DNA from: Burkholderia singularis
GTDB taxonomy: Bacteria > Pseudomonadota > Gammaproteobacteria > Burkholderiales > Burkholderiaceae
Direction of reading: 5' to 3'
DNA length: 64,000 nucleotides
Assembly: GCF_900176645.1 (NCBI RefSeq)
Contig: NZ_FXAN01000043.1
Location: 1 to 64,000 of the forward strand
This document shows positions 9,850-18,264 of the stretch, piece by piece. The notes under the pieces were generated by a model. The model did no database searches. It was not told the origin of the DNA and was given only the letters and a program-made list of their open reading frames with translations. A program made the position numbers and the translations under genes. Numbering within the stretch: position 1 is the first letter of the stretch; every line of letters begins with the position of its first letter.

Positions 9850-10535
9850 AGGTCAGCCTTGCGTACACCCGTCGAATAGCGCTTCTCGAGCCACATCAGC
9901 ACGAAGTTCGAGAGCGTCGTGATCGCGAGATAGATTGCGCCCGCGAGCAGCGTGAAGAAAAAGAACCGCAGCGTGCCCTTGCCCGCATCCTGCGATGCCT
10001 TCACGACGTCGGCGAGGCCGATGATCGACACGAGTGCGGTGGATTTGACGAGCACCTGCCAGTTGTTGCCGATGCCGGGCAGCGCGAAGCGCATCATCTG
10101 CGGGAACATGATGCGCGAGAACACCTGCCAGTTCGTCATTCCATACGCGCTGCCCGCTTCGAGCTGGCCGCGCGGCACCGACAGGAACGCGCCGCGGAAC
10201 GTCTCGGTGAAGTACGCGCCGTAGATGAAGCCGAGCACGAGCACGCCCGCCGCGAACGGATCGATGTCGATCTGATCCCAGTTCATCACGTCGGTCAGCT
10301 GGTTGAGCCAGATCTGGATGCTGTAGAAGAGCAGCAGCATCAGCACGAGATCGGGCACGCCGCGGATCAGTGTCGTGTAGAGCGTCGCGGCGCCGTTCGA
10401 CAGCCGGTTCTTCGACAGTTTCGCCGCCGCGCCGAGGAGGCCGAGCAGAAACGACAGCGCGAGCGACAGCACCGCGAGCTTGACGGTTTGCCAGGTGCCG
10501 GAAAGTATCAGCGGGCCGTAGCCTTGAAGAAACAT
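9846..10535 (-). CDS. hisQ: Basic amino acid ABC transporter permease (HisQ-like)
   Basis: A 229-residue permease, partner of HisM. It has an N-terminal helix, LIRGVPDLVLMLLLFY (the HisQ hallmark), an EAA-type loop QLEAGSAYGMTNWQVFSRI and a C-terminal Arg/Lys-rich tail. Start MFLQGYGPLILSGTW at 10535 is chosen over an in-frame ATG at 10565, because it matches the family N-terminus. It is the second gene of the operon, 229 bp behind the binding-protein gene; a hairpin lies in that gap. Confidence 0.93.
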   Translation of the reverse strand: MFLQGYGPLILSGTWQTVKLAVLSLALSFLLGLLGAAAKLSKNRLSNGAATLYTTLIRGVPDLVLMLLLFYSIQIWLNQLTDVMNWDQIDIDPFAAGVLVLGFIYGAYFTETFRGAFLSVPRGQLEAGSAYGMTNWQVFSRIMFPQMMRFALPGIGNNWQVLVKSTALVSIIGLADVVKASQDAGKGTLRFFFFTLLAGAIYLAITTLSNFVLMWLEKRYSTGVRKADL

Positions 10536-10646
10536 ATGAAATCCTTGACGACGCGCCGGGCGCAACGCAGGCGCGCATCGCGCGTTGCGCGGGGCGCGCC
10601 GTGCATATCGAACGTATCCCGCGCCGTTCTCGCTTTCGCGTAAATG

Positions 10647-10666
10647 CGCCGCCCCAGTGGGCGGCG
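10647..10666 (-). terminator. Stem-loop between hisJ and hisQ
   Basis: A perfect 8-bp stem (CGCCGCCC with GGGCGGCG) with a 4-base loop and no T run. Such structures between a binding-protein gene and its permease genes commonly protect the upstream message end or cause partial termination, so that more binding protein than permease is made. Confidence 0.6.
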
Positions 10667-10764
10667 TGCGGTGTCCCGCGACCGGCGGTTGCTGCTGCGC
10701 GGGCCGCGCGCCGGTCGCGCCGTGCGGCTCACGCCGGCCTTGCGGCCGCTATCGGCCGTTGCCG

Positions 10765-11541
10765 TTACTTCGCCGAATAGATGCTGTACGGGAAGTATTT
10801 GCGCGACAGCTTGTCGTAGGTGCCGTCCTGATGGATCGACGCGAGCGCGCGGTTGATCATTGCTTTCAGCTCGGCGTCTTCCTTGCGCAGGCCGATCGCC
10901 GTGCCGTCGCCGAGCGTCTTCGGGTCCTGCACGGCCGGTCCCGCCCATGCGAAGCCTTTGCCGCGCGGCGTGCGCAGGAAGCCGTAGTCGGCTTGAAACT
11001 CGTCTTGCAGCGTCGCGTCGAGGCGGCCGGAGCCGAGATCCGCGTACACCTGATCCTGATTCTGGTACGACACGATCGTCACGCCCTTGGGCTCCCAATG
11101 CGCCTTCACGAAAGTCTCCTGCGTCGAACCCTGCTCGACGCCGACCCGCTTGCCCTTTAGCGACTCGACGCTCGGCACGAGCGGCGAGCCGGCCTTCGCG
11201 ATCATTCGCGCGGGTGCGTCGTACAGCTTGTCGGAGAAATCGATCTGCTCGCGGCGCTTGTCGGTGACGGTCAGCGACGACACGATCACGTCGAACTTCT
11301 TCGCCTTGAGCGCGGGGATGACGCCGTCGAGATCCTGCGATATCCAAACGCACTTGACCTTGATCCGCTTGCAGATTTCCTTGGTCAGATCCACGTCGAA
11401 ACCGACGATCTCGCCGTTCGGCGCGGTCGATTCGAACGGCGGATAGCTGGCATCGACGCCGATCCGCACGGTCTTCCATTCTTTCGCGAAGGCGCCGCCC
11501 GCCGCGAAGGCGAGAGCCGCGCACAGGGCGAGCTTCTTCAT
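10765..11541 (-). CDS. hisJ: Periplasmic lysine/arginine/ornithine/histidine-binding protein
   Basis: The 258-residue solute receptor of the operon. It has a signal peptide (MKKLALCAALAFAAGGAFA) and the family-3 solute-binding signature GFDVDLTKEICKRIKVKC. The ligand-site pattern RIGVDASYPPFES, SSLTVTDKRREQIDFSDKLY and GVEQGSTQETF is that of ArgT/HisJ. Specificity for basic amino acids is inferred from this similarity; histidine versus lysine or arginine preference cannot be read. It is the first gene of the operon, transcribed from the 300-bp region shared with the divergent pirin gene. Confidence 0.92.
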   Translation of the reverse strand: MKKLALCAALAFAAGGAFAKEWKTVRIGVDASYPPFESTAPNGEIVGFDVDLTKEICKRIKVKCVWISQDLDGVIPALKAKKFDVIVSSLTVTDKRREQIDFSDKLYDAPARMIAKAGSPLVPSVESLKGKRVGVEQGSTQETFVKAHWEPKGVTIVSYQNQDQVYADLGSGRLDATLQDEFQADYGFLRTPRGKGFAWAGPAVQDPKTLGDGTAIGLRKEDAELKAMINRALASIHQDGTYDKLSRKYFPYSIYSAK

Positions 11542-11840
11542 GTCGTTCCTCTTGCTGACTTTCGGGTGCGTGCCGCGGTTATCGGGCCACGTGCGCCGGG
11601 CGTATTCTAGGCGGTCAAAATTCGCGTTCGTCGGCTCGACGCGGCCCGCTGCGGCGGTGGTGTTCGGCGTGAGCGGCCAAAAGCGCGGTATTTTACCCGA
11701 ACGTCGGCCGCGATTCGCGGAAATGGTCAGTGCGCCGATTGGCGTGATAGATGCAACAAATCGGTGCATCCAGGTCGATTGATGCGAGGGGGTGGCGCCC
11801 TTACATTGGAGTCGTATCAATTTTGTTTGGGAGAGACGCC

Positions 11841-12539
11841 ATGTTTCAGATCCTTCGCGCGAACGACCGCGGCCATGCGAACCACGGCTGGCTCGATACT
11901 TGGCACAGCTTTTCGTTCGCCGAGTATTACGATGCCGAGCACGTTCATTTCGGCCCGCTGCGCGTGCTCAACGACGACCGCATCGCGCCGACGCGCGGCT
12001 TCGGCATGCATCCGCACCGGGACATGGAGATCATTACGTATGTGCTCGACGGGGAGCTTGCGCACCGCGACAGCATGGGCAACGGCTCGATTATCCGGGC
12101 GGGCGACGTGCAGCGCATGAGCGCGGGCACCGGGATCGTTCATAGCGAGTACAACGCATCGCGGGATACGACGCTGCATCTGTTGCAGATCTGGTTGATT
12201 CCGACCGAGCGCGGCGGCAAGCCCGGCTACGAGGAAGTGCGCTTCACCGATGAGGACAAGCGCGGGCGGCTGCGGCTCGTCGCATCGCCGGACGGGCGCG
12301 ACGGCTCGGTGTCGATGCGCGCGGATGCGTCGATCTATGCGGGTCTCGTCGACGGCGACGAGCGCATCGAGTTCGCGTTACCGCCCGGGCGGCGCGCATA
12401 TGTCCATGTCGCGCGCGGCCGCGTGACGGTAAACGGCCAAGCGCTCGATGCCGGGGATGGCGCGCGGCTGGCCGACGTCGAGACGGTCACGTTCGAGCAC
12501 GGCAGCGCGGCGGAGGTGTTGTTGTTCGATCTGGCGTGA
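11841..12539 (+). CDS. Pirin-family protein (YhhW-like bicupin)
   Basis: A 232-residue cytosolic bicupin. The N-terminal cupin has the full metal-binding set: His57 and His59 (GFGMHPHRDMEII), His101 and Glu103 (GIVHSEYN). The C-terminal cupin lacks metal ligands. E. coli YhhW of this type has quercetin 2,3-dioxygenase activity in vitro; the natural substrate is unknown. Start ATG 11841 follows a GGGAGAG ribosome site. The gene stands alone, with a strong terminator at 12614-12654. Confidence 0.9.
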   Translation: MFQILRANDRGHANHGWLDTWHSFSFAEYYDAEHVHFGPLRVLNDDRIAPTRGFGMHPHRDMEIITYVLDGELAHRDSMGNGSIIRAGDVQRMSAGTGIVHSEYNASRDTTLHLLQIWLIPTERGGKPGYEEVRFTDEDKRGRLRLVASPDGRDGSVSMRADASIYAGLVDGDERIEFALPPGRRAYVHVARGRVTVNGQALDAGDGARLADVETVTFEHGSAAEVLLFDLA

Positions 12540-12613
12540 TATCGGGCCGGGCGCTGCCACCGGCCGGCGCGGGCCGGGTCTGCCGCGCGAGCCGTTGCTT
12601 CGGGCAGGCGCTG

Positions 12614-12654
12614 AAACGCCGCGAGCGCACGCCAGTGCGCCGCGGCGTTTTTTT
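12614..12654 (+). terminator. Rho-independent terminator of the pirin gene
   Basis: A 10-bp outer stem AAACGCCGCG/CGCGGCGTTT encloses a second stem (GCGCAC/GTGCGC), followed by a run of seven T residues at 12648-12654. Confidence 0.9.
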
Positions 12655-12727
12655 CAACATGCGGCAGCGCGGCCGGCCGTGCCAGCCGCGCTGTCCGCGT
12701 CACCGGGCTGACGTTGCCCGGCTCCGG

Positions 12728-13279
12728 TCACTGTTGCGGCGCGGCGTCGGGGGCCGGCGCGCCCTGCGCCGCGCGGCGTTGCTCCCAGCGCTCCTTCATC
12801 TTTTCGCGACGCTGCTCCATCTTCGCGAATTGCTGCTTGATTGCCGTGCTGACCGTCGTTTTCTGCTGATTGTTCAGCCCGTTGTAGAACGCGAGCCACG
12901 CGGATGCCGTCTGCTCGCGCAGTTGCGCATCTTGCTGTTCGGCTTGTTGACGCGCCGAGTGCAGCGCGCTCAGGTCGAGGATCGGCTGGTTTTGCTGTGC
13001 CTGGAACTGCCCGCGCAGCGCTTCATGGCTTTTGCGCATCGTGTCGCGGTTCTGTTTCATCGTATTGACGGCGGTCTGCCATTGCTGTTCCTGCGCAGCC
13101 GTCAGATTCAGCTTGTCGTGCAGTCGCATGATCACGCCGAACGGGCCGCCTTCCATCGAGTGGTGCGCGCCAGGGCCGCCGGGCGGCGGCGCGTCGGCAG
13201 GCGCGGCATGCGACACGGCGCTGAACGACAGGGCGAGCACGGCGGCGGCAATAGCGAGGCGGGAAGTCTTTTTCTGCAT
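12728..13279 (-). CDS. CpxP/Spy-like periplasmic protein (LTXXQ motif)
   Basis: A 183-residue secreted protein. The signal peptide (MQKKTSRLAIAAAVLALSFSAVSHA) is followed by a Pro/Gly-rich spacer, the LTXXQ motif as LTAAQEQQW and long amphipathic Gln/Glu/Arg-rich helices, ending in a Pro/Ala-rich tail. CpxP and Spy are envelope-stress chaperones or sensor inhibitors built this way. A TTG nine bases upstream could be read as a start, but ATG 13279 with AGGAG nine bases before it is better. It is divergent from a two-component system, as cpxP is from cpxRA, so it is probably both target and modulator of that system (inference). Confidence 0.8.
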   Translation of the reverse strand: MQKKTSRLAIAAAVLALSFSAVSHAAPADAPPPGGPGAHHSMEGGPFGVIMRLHDKLNLTAAQEQQWQTAVNTMKQNRDTMRKSHEALRGQFQAQQNQPILDLSALHSARQQAEQQDAQLREQTASAWLAFYNGLNNQQKTTVSTAIKQQFAKMEQRREKMKERWEQRRAAQGAPAPDAAPQQ

Positions 13280-13388
13280 GTCAAACAACTCCTATTCTGA
13301 GAAATCCGGTATTGCGGCCGGCTTAGGGGCGGCATCGCCCGCCGGCATCCGGTAAGTTGCAGCGTAGCCAAGCGACGCCGCCGTCGTG

Positions 13389-13454
13389 TTACGTATGAGC
13401 AAGCTGCGTTTACGCCGCATTACGCTTGCCTTGCACGGTAACCCGCAGTAACCC
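13389..13454. promoter_or_regulatory. 10-bp-phased repeats, candidate response-regulator sites
   Basis: TTACGC occurs at 13410 and 13420, and GTAACCC at 13438 and 13448. Each pair is spaced exactly 10 bp, with a further TTACG at 13389. OmpR-family regulators bind tandem half-sites one helical turn apart, and the region lies between the CpxP/Spy-like gene and the OmpR-type regulator. Function is inferred from this arrangement. Confidence 0.55.
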
Positions 13455-13508
13455 TTTTGGATATTTGTTTCGTGTTCGCCCACCCACCTGCACGGTAAAC
13501 TTTACGCC

Positions 13509-14234
13509 ATGACTACCCAGATCCTCATCGTCGACGACGACCAAGAACTACGCGATTTGCTGCGCGACTATCTCGTCCGGCAAGGCATCGAGGTATCGGT
13601 GCTGCACGATGCCGCGACGCTCGAAAAGCGCCTCGAACGCGAGCGCCCCGATCTCATCGTGCTCGATCTGATGATGCCGGGCGTCGATGGCCTGAGCGCG
13701 CTGCGCCAGCTTCGCGCGGCGGGCGACGACATCCCCGTGATCATGCTGACGGCCCGCGCGGACGACGTCGATCGCATCGTCGGTCTCGAACTCGGCGCGG
13801 ACGATTATCTCGGCAAGCCGTTCAATCCGCGCGAACTGCTTGCGCGCGTGCAGGCGGTGCTGCGCCGCCGCCGCGCGACGCCGTCGGCCGCCGCGCCGGA
13901 GCAGCGCGAGCCTTACGCATTCGGCCGTTTCGTGCTCGATTTCCAGGCGCGCACGCTCGCCGTCGACGGCCGGCCGGCGACGCTGTCGAGCAGCGAATTC
14001 GCGCTGCTGAAGATCTTCGTCAGCCACGCGTTGCGCACGCTGACCCGCGAGCGCCTGCTCGAACTGCTGCACGGCCCCGAATACGACGGCACCGATCGCG
14101 GGATCGACGTGCAGGTGTGGCGCTTGCGCCGGATTCTCGAAACCGATCCGTCGACGCCGCGTTTCATTCAGACGGTGCGGGGCCGCGGCTACGTGTTCGT
14201 GCCGAACGGCGAGGCTCATGCGCAAGCCCATTGA
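13509..14234 (+). CDS. OmpR-family response regulator
   Basis: A 241-residue DNA-binding regulator. The receiver domain (residues 3-120) has the acidic pair in VDDDQEL, phospho-acceptor Asp53 (LIVLDLMMPG), Thr in MLTARAD and Lys in LGKPFNP. The C-terminal winged helix (about 140-235) carries LLELLHG, DVQVWRLRRILE and QTVRGRGYVFV. It overlaps the kinase gene by 17 bp (starts at 14218), so the two are co-translated. The sequence resembles OmpR/RstA types; the stimulus is unknown, but the divergent CpxP/Spy-like gene points to envelope stress. Confidence 0.93.
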   Translation: MTTQILIVDDDQELRDLLRDYLVRQGIEVSVLHDAATLEKRLERERPDLIVLDLMMPGVDGLSALRQLRAAGDDIPVIMLTARADDVDRIVGLELGADDYLGKPFNPRELLARVQAVLRRRRATPSAAAPEQREPYAFGRFVLDFQARTLAVDGRPATLSSSEFALLKIFVSHALRTLTRERLLELLHGPEYDGTDRGIDVQVWRLRRILETDPSTPRFIQTVRGRGYVFVPNGEAHAQAH

Positions 14235-15534
14235 TTCGCTGTTCGGCCGGCTTGCGCTGCTCGTCGTCTGTGTGCTGTTGCTGTCGCACTTCGCGTGGTT
14301 CTTCGCGATCAAGCTCGAACGCAACCGGGTGCAGACGCGCTATGCAGTCGAGGAGGCCGCGTTTCTCGTCGACGCGGTGCGCCAGCATGTCGAGCGCTCG
14401 CCGGATCAGCCGTTGCCGTCGCGCGTGCGGCTCGTCGCACCGGCGAGCAGCGATGTGCCGGCCGACGGCAACGAGGACGATCTTCCGTCGCCGCTCAAGC
14501 GTTTCACCGAGGACCTGCGCGAGCGTCTGCCGTCCGGCACGCAAGTACGGGTCGGCCCGCCCGGCCATCCGCCAGTGGTATGGGTCAAGCAGCCGGACGA
14601 CCGCAACTGGATCGTCGTGCCGGTACAGCCGTTGCGGCCGCCGCGTTCGTTCGACCGGATGGTGATTTGGCTCGCCATGATCTTTTCGGCCGCGGTGATG
14701 GCCGCGCTGTTTGCCGCGTGGCAATTGCAGCAGCCGCTGAGTTCGCTCGCCCGCGCGGTGGCGCGCTTCGGCCGCGGGATGGTGCCGCCGCCGCTCGCCG
14801 AGCGCGGGCCGCGCGAGTTGCGCCAGCTCACGCGGGGTTTCAATCAAATGGTGCAGCAGGTGTCGCGGGCGGAAAACGATCGCGCCGTGATGCTCGCGGG
14901 CGTCGCGCACGATCTGCGCACGCCGCTCGCGCGGATGCGGCTGCGCGCGGAGATGATGGAAGACGCGCGGCTGCGCGACGGCGTGGTGCGCGACGTCGAT
15001 TCGATGACGCATATCGTCGACCAGTTCCTCGTATTTGCGCACGGCGGCGTCGATCGCAGCGAGATCGTGCCCGTCGATCAGGCGTGTGAGCGGATCGCGC
15101 GCACCTACCGCGCGGTCGCGCCGAATGCGCCTGCCGTGCAGACCGAGCTGGCGGCCGGGCCGGGCTTCAAGCTGCCCACCGCGACGCTCGACCGCGTGCT
15201 GTCGAATCTGCTCGACAATGCGCACGCGTATGGCGCGCCGCCCGTGGTGATTTCGACGGCGCGGACCGCCGACGGCTACACCCTCGAGGTCAGCGATCAC
15301 GGCCAGGGCATCGCGCCGCGCGATCTGGCCGATGCGACCCGGCCGTTCGTGCGCCTCGATCCGGCGCGCGGCGGCAACGGACATAGCGGGCTGGGGCTCG
15401 CGATAGTCGATCGGCTGGTGGCGCGCACGGGCGGTGCGTGCGAAGTCGGCAACCGCGAGCAGGGCGGCCTGCGGGTGGTGATGACGTTCCCGTTCGACGT
15501 GATGCCGAAGTCGGAACCGGCGACGGTGCCCTGA
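14218..15534 (+). CDS. Sensor histidine kinase, EnvZ-like
   Basis: A 438-residue inner-membrane kinase. There are two transmembrane helices (about 10-32 and 148-168) around a periplasmic loop of ~115 residues, then a HAMP linker (QPLSSLARAVARFGRG), the H-box AGVAHDLRTPLARMR with His231, the N-box LSNLLDNAHAYG, and G-boxes SDHGQGI and GHSGLGLAIV. All catalytic motifs are intact. It overlaps the response regulator gene upstream and ends before a bidirectional terminator at 15550. Confidence 0.93.
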   Translation: MRKPIDSLFGRLALLVVCVLLLSHFAWFFAIKLERNRVQTRYAVEEAAFLVDAVRQHVERSPDQPLPSRVRLVAPASSDVPADGNEDDLPSPLKRFTEDLRERLPSGTQVRVGPPGHPPVVWVKQPDDRNWIVVPVQPLRPPRSFDRMVIWLAMIFSAAVMAALFAAWQLQQPLSSLARAVARFGRGMVPPPLAERGPRELRQLTRGFNQMVQQVSRAENDRAVMLAGVAHDLRTPLARMRLRAEMMEDARLRDGVVRDVDSMTHIVDQFLVFAHGGVDRSEIVPVDQACERIARTYRAVAPNAPAVQTELAAGPGFKLPTATLDRVLSNLLDNAHAYGAPPVVISTARTADGYTLEVSDHGQGIAPRDLADATRPFVRLDPARGGNGHSGLGLAIVDRLVARTGGACEVGNREQGGLRVVMTFPFDVMPKSEPATVP

Positions 15535-15549
15535 TGCGCGCCGCGGCTG

Positions 15550-15587
15550 AAAGCCCGGGCGCCAGGCGGGGCGGTCGCCCGGGCTTT
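15550..15587. terminator. Bidirectional terminator between convergent genes
   Basis: A perfect 12-bp stem AAAGCCCGGGCG/CGCCCGGGCTTT with a 14-base loop lies between the histidine kinase stop (15534) and the stop of the convergent minus-strand gene (15607). The A and T ends serve both strands. Confidence 0.8.
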
Positions 15588-15606
15588 GCCGGGCGCCGCG
15601 GGCCGG

Positions 15607-15873
15607 TTATTCGCCGAACAGCGTGCTGAGTGTTTCGGCGGCGTTGCTGTCGATCGTGTTGTAGGTCACGCTCGTTGCTTCGAAGATATACAGCGTCGTG
15701 TACTTGCCGAGCCGATCGAGGATCGTCTCCTGAAGGGTCTCGGGAACGATGTTCATGTTCAGATACCAAGCCGTCGACGATAGCCGCGTCTGGAACGAGC
15801 CGTACTCGTGCATTAGTTGATCGAACGCGTCGGCGTCCTGGTCGCGGCATACGATAACCAGATTTCCTGCCAT
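15607..15873 (-). CDS. Small orphan protein, possibly Cas2/SinR-like ferredoxin fold
   Basis: An 88-residue soluble protein. It begins with a hydrophobic strand and an acidic residue (MAGNLVIVCRDQDADAFDQL), then a helix, then SSTAWYLNMNIVPETLQETI and KYTTLYIFEATSVTY. The order strand-helix-strand (tryptophan in the second strand), helix, then a second hydrophobic strand resembles the small Cas2-like SinR/VapD fold. This is a pattern judgement, not a family match, and no cas genes or CRISPR repeats are near. The clean start with GGAGGAAAT upstream and a shared terminator support a real gene. Function unknown. Confidence 0.75.
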   Translation of the reverse strand: MAGNLVIVCRDQDADAFDQLMHEYGSFQTRLSSTAWYLNMNIVPETLQETILDRLGKYTTLYIFEATSVTYNTIDSNAAETLSTLFGE

Positions 15874-16447
15874 TCATTTCCTCCGGCTGATTGACCATCG
15901 GCTCTTGCCGGCTCGCGCGGTTTCCCGCCGCGCTTGCGTTCGGAGCCAGCACCCATCATAACCTGCTTCGGCGCGCTGTCTGCCAGTCAGGTGTCACCGG
16001 CTGCGCCGCGTCGCCGCATGGGTGCCCGCCATGCGGGTTCACGGCGGCACCGGATCACGGCATAATTCGGCGTTGCGGCGCAGCAGCGAGGCCAGCCGGC
16101 GCACGCCCTTCCTCGTCGATCCGTCCGTCCGCCGTCCGCTTGCCGTCCGTTTCGTCGTCCGCCTGCCCGTGTGCGGGTTTCGGGCGATTGTTGCGCGGCA
16201 ACGCCGGATTTCTTCGATTCGTTGCCCAAAAGGTTGTGCCTGAAATACCGGATGGTGTAGTGTCGTGCCGTCGCGAAGCCGGGTGGGTTCCGTTCGCGGG
16301 GAAAGCCGGCGACCTCGGTGCGCGTGCAGCCGCTTTCGCGTCGTCGCTGTCGAAATGAATTACCGCGCAAGTGCGCCTTGCCATGAGTCACATTCTCTTT
16401 CTGGCTTCTTTTATTGATTCGCACGGCTTTGCCGGGGAGGGCGCCTG
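15874..16447. other. Intergenic region upstream of the fused-permease ABC operon
   Basis: A 570-bp region with no convincing gene; open frames here are low-complexity and Arg/Pro-rich. It must hold the promoter of the small minus-strand gene (near 15880-15960) and that of the permease/ATPase operon. Confidence 0.5.
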
Positions 16448-18205
16448 ATGGATCTCGGACTCCTCGATCCGAACCGCACCGCCAATGCGTCCGCATGGCG
16501 CGTATTGCCCAACCGCTGGGATTTCGTCGCGTTTCCGCTGATCATCTGCCTGATCGCGATGGCGTCGATCGGCTTTCACGAGACGATGGCGCCGATCACG
16601 ACGCTCGACACGCAGAAGATCTCGCTCGATCCCGCGAACCTGCCTGAGTACGCGCTGCGCACGACGCTGCGGATGCTCGCGGCGATGGTCGCCTCGCTCG
16701 TGTTCACGCTCGTCTACGGCACGCTTGCCGCGAAGAGCCGCCGCGCGGGGATGGTGCTCGTGCCGATCCTCGACATCCTGCAGTCGGTGCCCGTGCTCGG
16801 CTACATTTCTTTTACGGTCACGTTCTTCCTCGCGCTGTTCCCGAGCCGCGTGCTCGGCGCCGAGCTTGCCGCGATCTTCGCGATCTTCACGAGCCAGGCG
16901 TGGAACATGACGTTCAGCTTCTACCAGTCGCTGCGCACGGTGCCGCGCGATCTCGACGAGGTCTCGCGCGGTTTTCACCTGACCGCGTGGCAGCGCTTCT
17001 GGAAGCTCGAAGTGCCATTCTCGATGCCGGGTCTCATCTGGAACATGATGATGTCGATGTCGGGCGGCTGGTTTTTCGTCGTCGCCTCCGAGGCGATCAC
17101 GGTCGGCAATCATACGATCACGCTGCCGGGGATCGGCGCGTATCTCGCCCAGGCGATCGCCGAGAAGAGCCTGGGCTCGGTCGGCTGGGTGATTCTGGCG
17201 ATGACCGTCGTGATCCTCGCTTACGATCAATTGCTGTTCCGTCCGCTCGTCGCGTGGGCGGACAAGTTCCGGATGGAAAACACGAGTTCGGGCAACGCGC
17301 CGGAATCGTGGCTGCTCGATCTGGTGCGCCGCACGCGCCTGATCCATCAGCTTCTCGTGCCGGCCGGCTGGTTCTTCGCGAAGGCCGCGCGGATTCCGCT
17401 GCGCGTGCCGTCGCTCGACGCGGTCCGCTTCTCGATGCCGCGCGTCGAGAAGAAGGCGTCGCGCTTGGCCGATATCGGCTGGGCGATTCTCGTGATCGCC
17501 GGCACGCTCTACGTGGTGTGGCGCGTGGTCGCATACGTGAAAACCGGGGTGACGCTCGACGAAGTGGGCCGCGTGTTCGTGCTGGGCCTCATCACGCTGT
17601 TGCGCGTCACGCTGCTGATCGCGCTCGCGTCGTTGATCTGGGTGCCGGTCGGCGTATGGATCGGCCTGCGGCCGGCGCTCGCCGAGAAGGTGCAGCCGCT
17701 CGCGCAGTTTCTCGCGGCGTTTCCGGCGAACCTGCTGTTTCCGGTGTTCGTGATCGTGATCGCGCGCTACCACCTGAACGCCGACATCTGGCTGTCGCCT
17801 CTCATCGTGCTTGGCACCCAGTGGTATATCCTGTTCAACGTGATCGCGGGCGCGACCTCGTACCCGAACGATTACCGCGAAGCGGCCACCAATTTCCGTA
17901 TCCGCGGCTGGCAATGGTGGCGCCAGGCGATCCTGCCGGGCATCTTCCCGTATTACGTGACGGGCGCGATCACCGCGTCGGGCGGCGCGTGGAATGCGAG
18001 CATCGTGTCCGAGTTCGTCCAATGGGGCGATACCAAGATCCAGGCGCACGGTCTCGGCGCGTACATTGCGCAGACGACGGCCGCGGGCGATTATCCGAAG
18101 ATCATTCTCGGCATCGCCGTGATGTCCCTGTTCGTCACGCTGTTCAACCGTCTGTTGTGGCGTCCGCTGTACGCGTACGCCGAAGCGAAGCTTCGTCTCG
18201 ATTGA
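16448..18205 (+). CDS. ABC transporter permease with two fused membrane domains (NitT/TauT type)
   Basis: A 585-residue inner-membrane protein carrying two BPD_transp_1 domains. The first (about 70-270) has an EAA-like loop DLDEVSRGFHLTAWQRFWKLE. The second (about 370-580) has DYREAATNFRIRGWQWWRQAI with PGIFPYYVTGAITASGGAWN. A soluble linker of ~100 residues separates them. The fused permease thus supplies both halves of the channel. Related systems move nitrate, sulfonates or similar anions, but no binding-protein gene lies next to this operon, so the substrate and even the direction are open. The ATPase gene follows after 59 bp. Confidence 0.88.
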   Translation: MDLGLLDPNRTANASAWRVLPNRWDFVAFPLIICLIAMASIGFHETMAPITTLDTQKISLDPANLPEYALRTTLRMLAAMVASLVFTLVYGTLAAKSRRAGMVLVPILDILQSVPVLGYISFTVTFFLALFPSRVLGAELAAIFAIFTSQAWNMTFSFYQSLRTVPRDLDEVSRGFHLTAWQRFWKLEVPFSMPGLIWNMMMSMSGGWFFVVASEAITVGNHTITLPGIGAYLAQAIAEKSLGSVGWVILAMTVVILAYDQLLFRPLVAWADKFRMENTSSGNAPESWLLDLVRRTRLIHQLLVPAGWFFAKAARIPLRVPSLDAVRFSMPRVEKKASRLADIGWAILVIAGTLYVVWRVVAYVKTGVTLDEVGRVFVLGLITLLRVTLLIALASLIWVPVGVWIGLRPALAEKVQPLAQFLAAFPANLLFPVFVIVIARYHLNADIWLSPLIVLGTQWYILFNVIAGATSYPNDYREAATNFRIRGWQWWRQAILPGIFPYYVTGAITASGGAWNASIVSEFVQWGDTKIQAHGLGAYIAQTTAAGDYPKIILGIAVMSLFVTLFNRLLWRPLYAYAEAKLRLD

Positions 18206-18264
18206 GCGAGATTCGAAACCTGTCTGCCTGTCTGCCTATCGAGACCGACCGAGAGCGAAACGCG

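Noticed and set aside
16388-18049. 553-codon minus-strand frame opposite the fused permease
   Set aside because: Arg/His/Asp-rich shadow; the plus-strand frame has two proper permease domains.
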